Below are positions 1-8,030 of a stretch of DNA of 64,000 bases, piece by piece. The notes under the pieces were generated by a model. The model saw only the letters and a program-made list of their open reading frames with translations, was not told the origin of the DNA and ran no database searches. A program made the position numbers and the translations under genes. Origin of the DNA: Acidobacteriota bacterium. GTDB lineage: Bacteria > Acidobacteriota > Terriglobia > Terriglobales > Acidobacteriaceae. The stretch lies in contig JAJZME010000075.1 in assembly GCA_021803035.1 (NCBI GenBank), positions 51,268 to 115,267 on the forward strand, given 5' to 3'. How positions within the stretch are numbered: position 1 is the stretch's first letter; every line of letters begins with the position of its first letter.

Positions 1-861
1 GCGGCTGCGGTCGCGGTTCATGCCCTCGATGGCCGCCTTCATGCGGAGGGGATAGTTGGCTTCGTCGTAGGTTACGCCGGCAATCTGCAAGCCGTCCATA
101 TCCACGCATTCGCCGCCGAGGTCGCGCAGGCCGATGCGCTTCACCGCTTCCAGAAAATGCGCGGCGCCGGTGAACTCTTCGTGATTGCCGGTGGAATAGA
201 ACATGCCGAAGGGCGGCGCCAGCTCTTTGAGGGGCGCGGCGATGCGGTCGCAGTCGGCCTTGGTGCCGTCGAAAAGGTCGCCGGGCACAAAGACGATGTC
301 GGGCTTTTCGCGGGCGACCATCGCGGCAATGCGCCGGCAGAATCCGAGGCCGTTGACATTGCCCAGGTGCAGATCGCTGAGCAGGACGGCTTTCCGCCCG
401 CGCCACTGTTGCGGCAGGCCGGGAAGCTTGACCGTGACGCGCCGGATGCGAATCCACAGGGCGTTGATGAGGCCGTAAACAGCCGCCAGAATGGCGAGCG
501 CGAAGAGCGGCCCGACGATCCAGGGGCGGAGCGGGGCGGGATCGGCGCTGATGCCCGCGAGCTGAATGGCGAACCAGATGAGCCAGACAAGGCAGGATGC
601 CCAGACGAAGAAGTTCAGGAAGCCGAGCCACAAGCAGGCGAACTTGTAAAAGAGGCTGACGAGCGGATTGACGAAGCGAAAGCTGAGGAGCGCGGCCACG
701 ACGAAGCTGAAAGCCAGCGCGATGACCACCTCCCGCAGCAGAGGAGTGTTGGCCGGGGCGAGGTTGCCGTGGAAGTCGACCCAGGTGCGATAAACGAACC
801 AGTGGACGCCAAAAAGGAAGGCTTCCACCACTATGACACCCACAATTGGCCAGACTTTCAA
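1..861 (-). CDS. Membrane-anchored metallophosphoesterase (3' end outside window)
   Basis: Calcineurin-like phosphoesterase whose C-terminus runs off the left edge. The N-terminal third has about four hydrophobic spans. The catalytic domain then shows the family metal-binding blocks SDLHLG, VPGDLFDG and GNHE in order. This is the YkuE/YaeI-type layout of a membrane-bound cytoplasmic-face phosphohydrolase; the substrate cannot be told. I prefer a TTG start at 861 because AAGGAG lies six bases before it. ATG codons at 882 and 876 are in frame but would put that site inside the gene. It is divergent from hemW. The family is sure; the start is less so. Confidence 0.82.
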   Translation of the reverse strand, partial: MKVWPIVGVIVVEAFLFGVHWFVYRTWVDFHGNLAPANTPLLREVVIALAFSFVVAALLSFRFVNPLVSLFYKFACLWLGFLNFFVWASCLVWLIWFAIQLAGISADPAPLRPWIVGPLFALAILAAVYGLINALWIRIRRVTVKLPGLPQQWRGRKAVLLSDLHLGNVNGLGFCRRIAAMVAREKPDIVFVPGDLFDGTKADCDRIAAPLKELAPPFGMFYSTGNHEEFTGAAHFLEAVKRIGLRDLGGECVDMDGLQIAGVTYDEANYPLRMKAAIEGMNRDRSR

Positions 862-947
862 CCCTATCTCCTTCATTTCCATGATTGCATGAAACGGGCC
901 ACGGCATGCCGGCGGCGGTTCCGGCGAGGGCGTGAAACAATTGTTGC

Positions 948-2219
948 ATGGCCGGCGATCACGATAACGCGCTGGGACTGTACATTGCGGTTCCTTTTTG
1001 CCGCTCGAAGTGTACCTATTGCAACTTCGCATCGGGCGTGTATCCGGCGGGCGAGCATGGGCGCTATGTGGAACGCCTGATGGAAGATATGGCCGCGGCG
1101 GGCGCCTGGGCCGGGCGCTTGGGAGTGGATCTGCCGCGCCGCGTGGACAGCGTGTATCTGGGCGGCGGAACGCCCAGTCTGCTGGAGCCGGAGCTGCTGA
1201 AGCGGCTCTTTGGCGCGATCCGCGCCGAGTTCGATGTGGATGCGGAGATCACGGTGGAATGCGCGCCGGGACAGTTGCCGGAGGCGATGCTGGAGGCGCT
1301 TGTTGGCGCAGGCGTGAACCGGGTGAGCCTGGGCGCGCAGTCGTTTGTGGACAGCGAGGCGCGAGGCAGCGGCCGGCTGCACGACCGGGCGACGGTGGAG
1401 GCTGACCTGCGCCGGCTGCACGGGGCGGGCCTCGCCAATGTGAATGTGGACCTGATTGCCGGGCTGGCGGGGCAGACGCGGGCTTCATGGGAAGAGTCGC
1501 TCGAGGCGCTGATCGGGTCGGGCGTTCCCCATGCGAGCGTGTACATGCTTGAAGTGGACGAGGATTCGCGGCTGGGACGCGAGCTGCTGGCCGGGGGAGC
1601 GCGCTACCGCGCCGGGCTGGTGCCGAGCGACGAGGCGATCGCAGAGATGTATCTGCGGGCGATCGAGCGGCTGGGCGAGGCGGGAGTGGAGCAGTACGAG
1701 ATCTCGAACTTCAGCCGGGCGGGATGCGAGTCGCGGCATAATCTGCGCTACTGGCGGCGGCGGCCTTATCTGGGCGTGGGGCTGGATGCGTCGTCGATGC
1801 TGAGGGAAGCGGGCGAGACAAGCGAGCCGTATGTGCTGCGCTCGGCGGCAACCGCGGACCTGAAGGCTTATCTCGATGGCTCGGAGGCGCCGGAGACGGC
1901 GTGGCTTTCTCCGGCGCGGCAGCATGAGGAGGCCTGGTTCCTGGGGCTGCGGCTGAATGCCGGGGTGAATGTCGCTGCACTGGAAGCGGAGTTCGGCCGT
2001 GAGAGGGTTGAGCCGGCGGTGCAGACCGCGGAGCGGCTGGCTGAGGACGGACTGCTTGACTGGGACGGCGGGACCGCCAGGCTCACTGCGCGCGGGCGGC
2101 TCCTGTCGAACGAGGTTTTCCAGGAATTCCTTGAGGCGGCAGGCGCGCAAGAAGACCGCGGAGCCAGCCCGGAGGCTGCACCTGCCGCGGGGCGGCTCAC
2201 ACATTCCCAGACCATGTGA
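948..2219 (+). CDS. hemW: HemW-like radical SAM protein (haem chaperone, formerly HemN-like)
   Basis: 423 aa. The radical-SAM CxxxCxxC motif is Cys18, Cys22, Cys25 in PFCRSKCTYCNF, followed by the GGGTPS block and the C-terminal HemN_C-type region. HemW-class proteins lack the extra N-terminal segment of true coproporphyrinogen III dehydrogenase HemN and act in haem trafficking; length and short N-terminus fit HemW. No clear Shine-Dalgarno site precedes the ATG. It is convergent with the GGDEF gene, 24 bp apart. True HemN activity cannot be excluded from sequence alone. Confidence 0.9.
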   Translation: MAGDHDNALGLYIAVPFCRSKCTYCNFASGVYPAGEHGRYVERLMEDMAAAGAWAGRLGVDLPRRVDSVYLGGGTPSLLEPELLKRLFGAIRAEFDVDAEITVECAPGQLPEAMLEALVGAGVNRVSLGAQSFVDSEARGSGRLHDRATVEADLRRLHGAGLANVNVDLIAGLAGQTRASWEESLEALIGSGVPHASVYMLEVDEDSRLGRELLAGGARYRAGLVPSDEAIAEMYLRAIERLGEAGVEQYEISNFSRAGCESRHNLRYWRRRPYLGVGLDASSMLREAGETSEPYVLRSAATADLKAYLDGSEAPETAWLSPARQHEEAWFLGLRLNAGVNVAALEAEFGRERVEPAVQTAERLAEDGLLDWDGGTARLTARGRLLSNEVFQEFLEAAGAQEDRGASPEAAPAAGRLTHSQTM

Positions 2220-2243
2220 AATAACCCGCAACCCCGCGGCCGA

Positions 2244-3230
2244 CTACCACGCAAGCAGCCTGTCCCCGGAGTTGGAAGAGAGAAACATGACCGGTTGAGG
2301 CTGCGGCAGGGGCTGTTCGTCGAAGCATTCGATCGACTCCGCGCCGTAGTTCTTGGCCCGGATGAGCGCCTGCTCGGCTTCGCGCAGAACCACCATCGGA
2401 GAGCGTCCGCGGCTGTACGCGATGCCAAAGCAGGCCGAGAGGCGAATGGATTCGCCGGCCACGCGAAAGGGTTCGCGGAAGACCTCGGCGCGCAAACGCT
2501 CGGCCAGTGCGACGGCGTTGGCCGAGCCGCTGCCGGGCAGCGCCAGGAGAAACTCGTCCTTGCCGGTGCGGCCGATGAGGTCGTAGCTGCGCAGCAGGCT
2601 TGTGGAACGGGCAGTGACCTGGCAGAGCAGCTCGTCGCAGGCGTCGGCGCCCACCCGCGAGTTCCAATGGCCGAAGTCGTCAATGTCAAACAACAGCAGG
2701 GAAAGCGGAGTCTTCAGGCGCTGTACGCGGTCGGTTTCGCGGAAGAGCATGGAGAGCAGCGTTTCGCGATTGTAGACGCCGGTGAGGCGGTCGAGTTGCG
2801 CGTTGATGGTGGCGGCTTCGCGCAGCGCGTCGATTTCGCGCCCCATGCGGTGCGTGTGGAGGGTCATGCCGATGCGTAATTGCCAGTAGGATGGCTCGAC
2901 GAAGCGCGGGATCACGTCGTCGATTACGCCTTCAGACATGCGGTCGATCCATTGCTGCGTGACGGTGTCCGTAATCAGGACAATGGGAAAGCGGCCGGCG
3001 CTTATTTCGCGCATCTGGGCGAGCAATTGCTCCGTCTCCAGGCCGGGCAGGTTTATGTCGAGCAGGGCCAGAGCGGGAGCGGCAGGCGGAGTGATGGCGG
3101 CCAGCGCGGCTTCGGCGGACAGCACGACCTGCACGCGCGGTCCCGAGGACGTAAGCACCGGTTCGATGGAACTGAGCAGATCCGGCTCTGGCGATGCGAG
3201 CAGAAGGATAAGCGGGTTGGTGGCAGGCAT
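2244..3230 (-). CDS. Receiver-like/GGDEF protein with altered active site (GKDEF)
   Basis: 328 aa. Residues 1-125 form a receiver-like domain with the probable phospho-acceptor Asp58 (LLDINLPG), but the usual acidic pair near the N-terminus is missing. Residues 147-310 are a diguanylate cyclase fold with DRLTGVYNR and the metal-binding FDIDDF. The signature loop is GKDEF (223-227) instead of GG(D/E)EF. The lost second glycine usually impairs GTP binding, so it may be a c-di-GMP effector or an inactive regulator. Single gene; no downstream EAL or PilZ gene is in view. Confidence 0.85.
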   Translation of the reverse strand: MPATNPLILLLASPEPDLLSSIEPVLTSSGPRVQVVLSAEAALAAITPPAAPALALLDINLPGLETEQLLAQMREISAGRFPIVLITDTVTQQWIDRMSEGVIDDVIPRFVEPSYWQLRIGMTLHTHRMGREIDALREAATINAQLDRLTGVYNRETLLSMLFRETDRVQRLKTPLSLLLFDIDDFGHWNSRVGADACDELLCQVTARSTSLLRSYDLIGRTGKDEFLLALPGSGSANAVALAERLRAEVFREPFRVAGESIRLSACFGIAYSRGRSPMVVLREAEQALIRAKNYGAESIECFDEQPLPQPQPVMFLSSNSGDRLLAW

Positions 3231-3359
3231 CCGAAGTTTCTCCTGCCGGATGCATCGGCCCAGGTTAGAAATTATTTAGGAATCTGCCGGGGAATCTTAT
3301 GGGTTAGGAATGACCTTTGGCAGACATGAGGGTGACGAGGGTAATCGCCGCCCATCAAG

Positions 3360-4241
3360 TCAGTCGACAAAATCCACGGCGGGCGCGATGGGAATGATTC
3401 CGCGCTCGTGGCCCGTGTCCAGCAATTTCCGGATGGCCTGGCGTCCGTCGGCGCCGTAGTCGAGGGTGCGCTCGTTGACGTACATGCTCACGAAGCGGCC
3501 GGCGAGGGTGGGATCGAGATCGCGGGCAAACTGCAGGGCGTACTCCAGGGCTTCGTCGCGGTGGTCCATCGCGTAGCGGATGCTGTCGCGCAGGGCCTTG
3601 GAAAGGATGGCGTGTTTTTGGGCTCCCATCGAGCGGCGGATGGCGTTGCCGCCCAGCGGCAGCACCAGGCCGGTGGTTTCGCGCCACCAGACGCCCAGAT
3701 CGATGACCCTGTAAAGGCCGCTGGAAGAGTAGGTTAGCTGGCCTTCGTGGATGATCAGCCCGGCCTCATAGCTGCCGGCCAGGATCTCGGGAATGATGCG
3801 ATCGAAGGGAACAGTGACGGTGTTGATCTCCGGGTTGAAGATCTTCAGGGCCAGATAGGCGGTGGTGAGGGTGCCGGGCACGGCCACACGGATATGCCTG
3901 AGATCGTCGAGGGTGAGCTTGCGGTTGGAAACGATCATGGGACCGTAGCCCTCGCCCACGCTGCCGCCGCAACCCATCAGGGTGTAGTTTCCCTGGACGT
4001 AGGGATAGGCGTGGAAGCTGATCGCCGTCACGTCGTAGAAGGCTTCCTCGCGCGCGCGGCGGTTCAGGGTTTCGATGTCGCAAAGCGTGTGGGTAAATTT
4101 GTAGCCGGGAACCCGGACTTTGCTGGTGGCCAGCCCGTAGAACATGAAGGCGTCATCGGAGTCGGGACTGTGGGCGATGGTGACTTCAAGGGGCGTGGCG
4201 TTGATATTTTGGCTGACGATTTCCGGCTGTTGCGTACTCAC
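3360..4241 (-). CDS. mqnD: 1,4-dihydroxy-6-naphthoate synthase of the futalosine menaquinone pathway
   Basis: 293 aa. The N-terminal HSPDSDDAFMF block, the CDIETLNRRA segment and IIHEGQLTY are characteristic of MqnD, a periplasmic-binding-protein-like fold that converts cyclic dehypoxanthinylfutalosine into 1,4-dihydroxy-6-naphthoate. Length matches the family. mqnC and mqnA lie about 20 kb away in the same window, so the organism makes menaquinone by the futalosine route. bioY follows on the same strand 49 bp upstream in coordinate order, but no functional link is evident. Confidence 0.93.
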   Translation of the reverse strand: MSTQQPEIVSQNINATPLEVTIAHSPDSDDAFMFYGLATSKVRVPGYKFTHTLCDIETLNRRAREEAFYDVTAISFHAYPYVQGNYTLMGCGGSVGEGYGPMIVSNRKLTLDDLRHIRVAVPGTLTTAYLALKIFNPEINTVTVPFDRIIPEILAGSYEAGLIIHEGQLTYSSSGLYRVIDLGVWWRETTGLVLPLGGNAIRRSMGAQKHAILSKALRDSIRYAMDHRDEALEYALQFARDLDPTLAGRFVSMYVNERTLDYGADGRQAIRKLLDTGHERGIIPIAPAVDFVD

Positions 4242-4290
4242 TGGGGGTAGATCCTTTCAAGGCAAAAACGGCAAAGCTTCCCGGGTATAG

Positions 4291-4881
4291 TTAAGCGGCA
4301 TGACGCCGGAGGCGAAGAAAACCAACCACCATTCCAGCCGCCACTGCGATTTTAAGCGCGTCGCCGGGCAGGAACGGAAGGACGGACATTGCGAGGACCG
4401 ATGGCGCCGGGACGCGGATCCATAGCACCAGCCAGAGGGCGCCGCAGCCCAGGATAAGCAGGTCGCCTGCTGCTGCAGCCAGCAGCGCTGAGACATAGTC
4501 GCGCCGCGTGCGGCGCCAGAGGATGGAGATCAGCGCCGCGGCCAGCGGGTACGCCATCAGATAGCCACCGGTTGGTCCGAACAGTTGGGCCAGGCCGAGA
4601 GATCCGGCGGCCGGCGCAAAGACCGGCAATCCCATTGCGCCCTCGGCCAGATAAGTGACCATCGTGGCCGCGGCCAGGCGCGGGCTGAGCAGCAAGCCGA
4701 GCAACAGCACGGCCAGAGGCTGCAGGCTGAGCGGCACGGGCGTGAAGTAGAGCGGCAAGACGACGTGGGCGCACGCGGCGGCCAGGGCGCTGCCGCACAA
4801 TACGATGCCGCCGTTGCGGAGCCAGGTGGCCGGCGTGGCGGCTGGGGAAGCGGTAATCGGGATGGAAAGTTCCTTGCTCAT
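4291..4881 (-). CDS. bioY: Biotin transporter S component BioY
   Basis: 196 aa hydrophobic protein with about six membrane spans. It carries BioY hallmarks: PVPLSLQPLAVLLLG near residue 50, the short YLAEGAMGLPVF segment, and FGPTGGYLMAYPLAA. BioY binds biotin in the membrane and works alone or with an ECF energising module; no ecfA/ecfT is in the window. Start ATG at 4881. Co-directional with mqnD downstream, so they might share a transcript. Confidence 0.92.
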   Translation of the reverse strand: MSKELSIPITASPAATPATWLRNGGIVLCGSALAAACAHVVLPLYFTPVPLSLQPLAVLLLGLLLSPRLAAATMVTYLAEGAMGLPVFAPAAGSLGLAQLFGPTGGYLMAYPLAAALISILWRRTRRDYVSALLAAAAGDLLILGCGALWLVLWIRVPAPSVLAMSVLPFLPGDALKIAVAAGMVVGFLRLRRHAA

Positions 4882-4946
4882 TTAAGCAGCCCTTCCTGTG
4901 GCGTAGCCGGTTTGGGTTGGTGGCGCGGAATTCATGGTTCCAACTC

Positions 4947-5207
4947 TTAGTCCGTCTCTTCGGAGTGTTCGAGCGGCGCTGCCTGCCTGCGGTGTATGGC
5001 CCGTTCCTGCAAGATGTGACGAGCTGCTCCCGCGACCGCAATCAGCAGCACTCCGAGCGAGATAATTAGCCCGATCATTAACCATTGCATGACAGCAAGC
5101 GCGCGGCTCCTCCTGGCTGCAGTCCTGCCCCGACCGGGCAGAACCGGGAATTTCGGGAATCCGCCGAAGGCCAGAATATCAGACGGGGATGAGAAATTTT
5201 CATTCAT
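4947..5207 (-). CDS. Small single-span membrane protein, unknown
   Basis: 86 aa if started at ATG 5207 (MNENFSSPSD). A basic stretch around residues 28-37 is followed by one clear transmembrane helix (MQWLMIGLIISLGVLLIAVA) and a charged C-terminal tail ending in SEETD. A shorter 47-aa product could begin at the Met directly before the helix. It resembles no family I can name. It lies 66 bp upstream of bioY on the same strand and could be its first co-transcribed gene. Being a real gene is likely, not certain. Confidence 0.5.
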   Translation of the reverse strand: MNENFSSPSDILAFGGFPKFPVLPGRGRTAARRSRALAVMQWLMIGLIISLGVLLIAVAGAARHILQERAIHRRQAAPLEHSEETD

Positions 5208-5431
5208 TGCCGCCGCTGTTTGCGCCGGGGCGTGAAGGCGCCGCACGCAGAGTCGGGAAGTGCCGGTATTGCTTGCAGATCGGAGCGGGGGAGCTTTTTG
5301 TCCGGCCGCATACAAAATGTGAGCGGGAAGCTTTACAATTATCAGACAAATCCGCATCCAGTTAGGTACTCGCATTGGAAGTTTGGAACGGGATATTCTG
5401 GAGCAGCTCTCGATTGTCCGCAAACCCCTTT

Positions 5432-6661
5432 ATGCGCCGGATTGCGTTCATTGCCATCGCTGTCGCGGCGGTGGCGGCGTGTGCCGCGGCTGCGCCCGCG
5501 AGGCGATACGCGACGAAGCCCCCAGTACAGCAGCATAGGGCAAAAGTTGCGCCGGTGCGCCGCGCGCATCCCGGCGTCAGAACTCATCGCACCAGCAAGC
5601 TCCACGGGGTTGGGGTGCATCGGATTGTCTCTCATTCTTCCCGCTATCAGGCTGCGCTCAGGGTCCGGCACGCGGCCGCAGTCAGAGCGCGTTATGAGGC
5701 CGAACTGAGAGCGCAGCACGCGGCCGAACTCCGGGCCAGGTACGACGCTGTGCTCAGAGACCGGTATAACGCCGGCTACGAGGCTGGGTATGCGGCTGGG
5801 CGCGCGGCCAGCCGGAAGGATGCGGCGATGGCGTGCCGGGCGTCACCGAATCAATCTGTGCCGGGAACCAGCCCGCGGGCACTTTCAACGCCATCTGCCG
5901 ATCCCGGGCACCGGGATGCGCTGACTGCGGCGTCCCGCGTGGAGGTTGCAAGCGACGCGGGTTCTGCCGGCATGACGCCGGCCCTGCACCGGCCGCCGAT
6001 CACGGTGGAGGCATCGCTGCAGATGTTGCACGGTCCGATGCCGCGGCCGCTGTACGGATCGCTTGCCTCGCTGGAGCGGCAGGACAGACGGCTGGAAGCC
6101 GAGGGATTGCGGCCCATTGAAAACGACAGCGATCTGGAGTATCGCATTGACCACAAGCGGCTGGCGCCGTTGCCGGTCTCGGCGGGGCTCACGGTCAATC
6201 CCAGGCTGCCGGTGATGCGCCGCTACTGCCAGCCGTGGACGGCGGAGTTTCTCAGCGATCTGGCGCAGATGCACGACGCAGCCTTCCACCGGCCCTTCCG
6301 GGTGGATTCGGCTGTGCGCACGGTGGCTTTCCAGAGACGGCTGCGGAGGACCAATGTGAACGCGGCGCCGGCGATCGGCCCCATTGCCAGCCCGCACGAG
6401 TTGGGAGCCAGCATCGACATCGGCAAGAAGGGAATGAGCTGGCGCGAGATCGCGTGGATGCGGCGTTACCTGCTTACGCTGCAGAATGAGGGAGTGATCG
6501 ACGTGGAAGAGGAGTTCAAGCAGGCCTGCTTCCACATCACGGTCTATGACACCTACGGTGACATGAGGCCGGTACGCGGCATCGCGGAGAATGCAACCGG
6601 GCGCTACGACAACAGCCTGGGCGCGCCGGGGACTGCCGAAGACGGCGGCGAAGGGCAATGA
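5432..6661 (+). CDS. DUF5715-type secreted protein with LAS-peptidase-like motifs
   Basis: 409 aa. Start chosen at ATG 5432 because it begins directly with a signal peptide (MRRIAFIAIAVAAVAAC, then AAAAPARR). Residues about 70-130 are a coiled Arg/Ala/Tyr-rich stretch with repeated 'LRARYDA/LRAQHAA' units. The C-terminal domain contains PFRVDSAVRTVAFQRRL, SPHELGASIDIG and ACFHITVY. These match the arrangement of LAS (M15-type) murein peptidases: SxHxxGxxxD plus a later His. The family is known in Acidobacteriota as DUF5715. A role in cell-wall peptide cleavage is inference; the Asp and two His positions are visible. Confidence 0.75.
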   Translation: MRRIAFIAIAVAAVAACAAAAPARRYATKPPVQQHRAKVAPVRRAHPGVRTHRTSKLHGVGVHRIVSHSSRYQAALRVRHAAAVRARYEAELRAQHAAELRARYDAVLRDRYNAGYEAGYAAGRAASRKDAAMACRASPNQSVPGTSPRALSTPSADPGHRDALTAASRVEVASDAGSAGMTPALHRPPITVEASLQMLHGPMPRPLYGSLASLERQDRRLEAEGLRPIENDSDLEYRIDHKRLAPLPVSAGLTVNPRLPVMRRYCQPWTAEFLSDLAQMHDAAFHRPFRVDSAVRTVAFQRRLRRTNVNAAPAIGPIASPHELGASIDIGKKGMSWREIAWMRRYLLTLQNEGVIDVEEEFKQACFHITVYDTYGDMRPVRGIAENATGRYDNSLGAPGTAEDGGEGQ

Positions 6662-6745
6662 CGGTGGGGCGCATGGGCGCCAGCCTTCAATACTCTTACA
6701 ACAACACACAGCGAATTGAAGGACTATCCGGGGTGCGCACGCACC

Positions 6746-7999
6746 TCACACGATCCCCAGGAACCGGCTGGGCGACACGTTCGCGCCAGGGAAGACCAGG
6801 TTGAGGTTCTGTGCGCCCATCTCCCCGGTGAGGATTTCGCCAAGCACCTGGCGGTAGTCGGTGGTCAGCGCCAGGTCGCGGTTCTGGTTGAGCTGCTCCT
6901 CGGCGAGTCCGGGCCAGTGGCCGTAGACTTTGCCGCCCTTGACCTGGCCGCCGAGCACGAACATGGCGTTGGCGTGACCATGATCGGTGCCGGCGGTACC
7001 GTTTTCGCGGGCCGTGCGGCCGAACTCCGACATGGTGACGAGGGTGATGTTCTCCGCGCCGTCGCCCATATCGCGCCAGAAGGCGGAGATGCTGGCGGAA
7101 AAATCGCGCAGCCGGTCGGATAGCTGGCCTTCGACGCCGCCCTGGGCGTGGTGCGTGTCCCAGCCGAAGATGTTGGTGAACGCCGTCTCGACGCCGAGAT
7201 TGGCTTTGAGCAGTTGGGCGATCTGGCGCATGGAGTTGCCGAACTGGGTGTTGGGATAGAGGGCGCCCGCGGCAGGCTTGTATTGCGCCGGGTCGGCCGC
7301 GCGGAGCATCCTGACGGCCGCGAAGGTTTCGTCGCCGGCGGCGTGAAAGATCTGATCGCCAGAGCCGGCGTACATGGCCTGGAAGGCGCTGGCGGCGGGT
7401 GAAAGCCGTGGTCCGCGGCCAGCCACGGAAAAGCTGTTCAGGTTGGTGAGCGCGACGGCGGGAATGCGTCCGGCGAGAGTGAGCGGAACCTGGGGAGCAA
7501 GGGCCAGGGCGCGGAAGGTGGTGTGCTGCTGACAGCAGGAGCCTTCGCGCGCGTCCTGGGCTTGCAGCGCACGGTTGAGCCAGCCGTCCTGCGTGCTTTT
7601 GATGCCGGGCGTGCCTGACTCCATGTATTCCTGGGCTTCGAAGTGGGAACGGTTCATGCTGGGCGAGCCGGTGGCGTTCACAATGGCGAGGTGGCCCTGG
7701 TCGTAGAGCGGCTTGAAGGGGGTGAGCGAGGGATGGAGACCGAAGAATCCGTCAAGATCGAGCACCCTGTTTTGCGGGATGGCGATGGTGGGCCGCATGG
7801 CGTAGTAGTTCGCTTCGCGGTAGGGAACCACCATGTTGAGGCCGTCGACGGCGCCGCGCTGGAAGATGACGACCAGGCGCCGGCCGGAGGGCGCGGCGGA
7901 TTCAGCCATCACGGAGCGGACCAGGAAGGTGGGGATGGCCGCGGTGCCGGCAATGGCAAGCGCGCCTTTGTGCAGGAAGAATCGGCGATTGAGCTGCAT
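6746..7999 (-). CDS. DUF1501 protein with twin-arginine-like N-terminus
   Basis: 417 aa. Start at ATG 7999 is fixed by AAGGAGG six bases upstream. The N-terminus reads MQLNRRFFLHKGALAIAGTAA, a twin-arginine-type export signal. The body shows DUF1501 features: RRLVVIFQRGAVDGLNMVVP, MNRSHFEAQEYME, VTMSEFGRTARENG and GTDHGHANAMFVLGG, i.e. an alkaline-phosphatase-superfamily-like fold. It follows the DUF1800 gene by 31 bp on the same strand; these two families are almost always paired and probably exported together. Their shared biochemical role is unknown. Confidence 0.9.
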   Translation of the reverse strand: MQLNRRFFLHKGALAIAGTAAIPTFLVRSVMAESAAPSGRRLVVIFQRGAVDGLNMVVPYREANYYAMRPTIAIPQNRVLDLDGFFGLHPSLTPFKPLYDQGHLAIVNATGSPSMNRSHFEAQEYMESGTPGIKSTQDGWLNRALQAQDAREGSCCQQHTTFRALALAPQVPLTLAGRIPAVALTNLNSFSVAGRGPRLSPAASAFQAMYAGSGDQIFHAAGDETFAAVRMLRAADPAQYKPAAGALYPNTQFGNSMRQIAQLLKANLGVETAFTNIFGWDTHHAQGGVEGQLSDRLRDFSASISAFWRDMGDGAENITLVTMSEFGRTARENGTAGTDHGHANAMFVLGGQVKGGKVYGHWPGLAEEQLNQNRDLALTTDYRQVLGEILTGEMGAQNLNLVFPGANVSPSRFLGIV

Positions 8000-8030
8000 G
8001 ACGGACCTCCTTGTGTTTGTCTTGCGTGGG

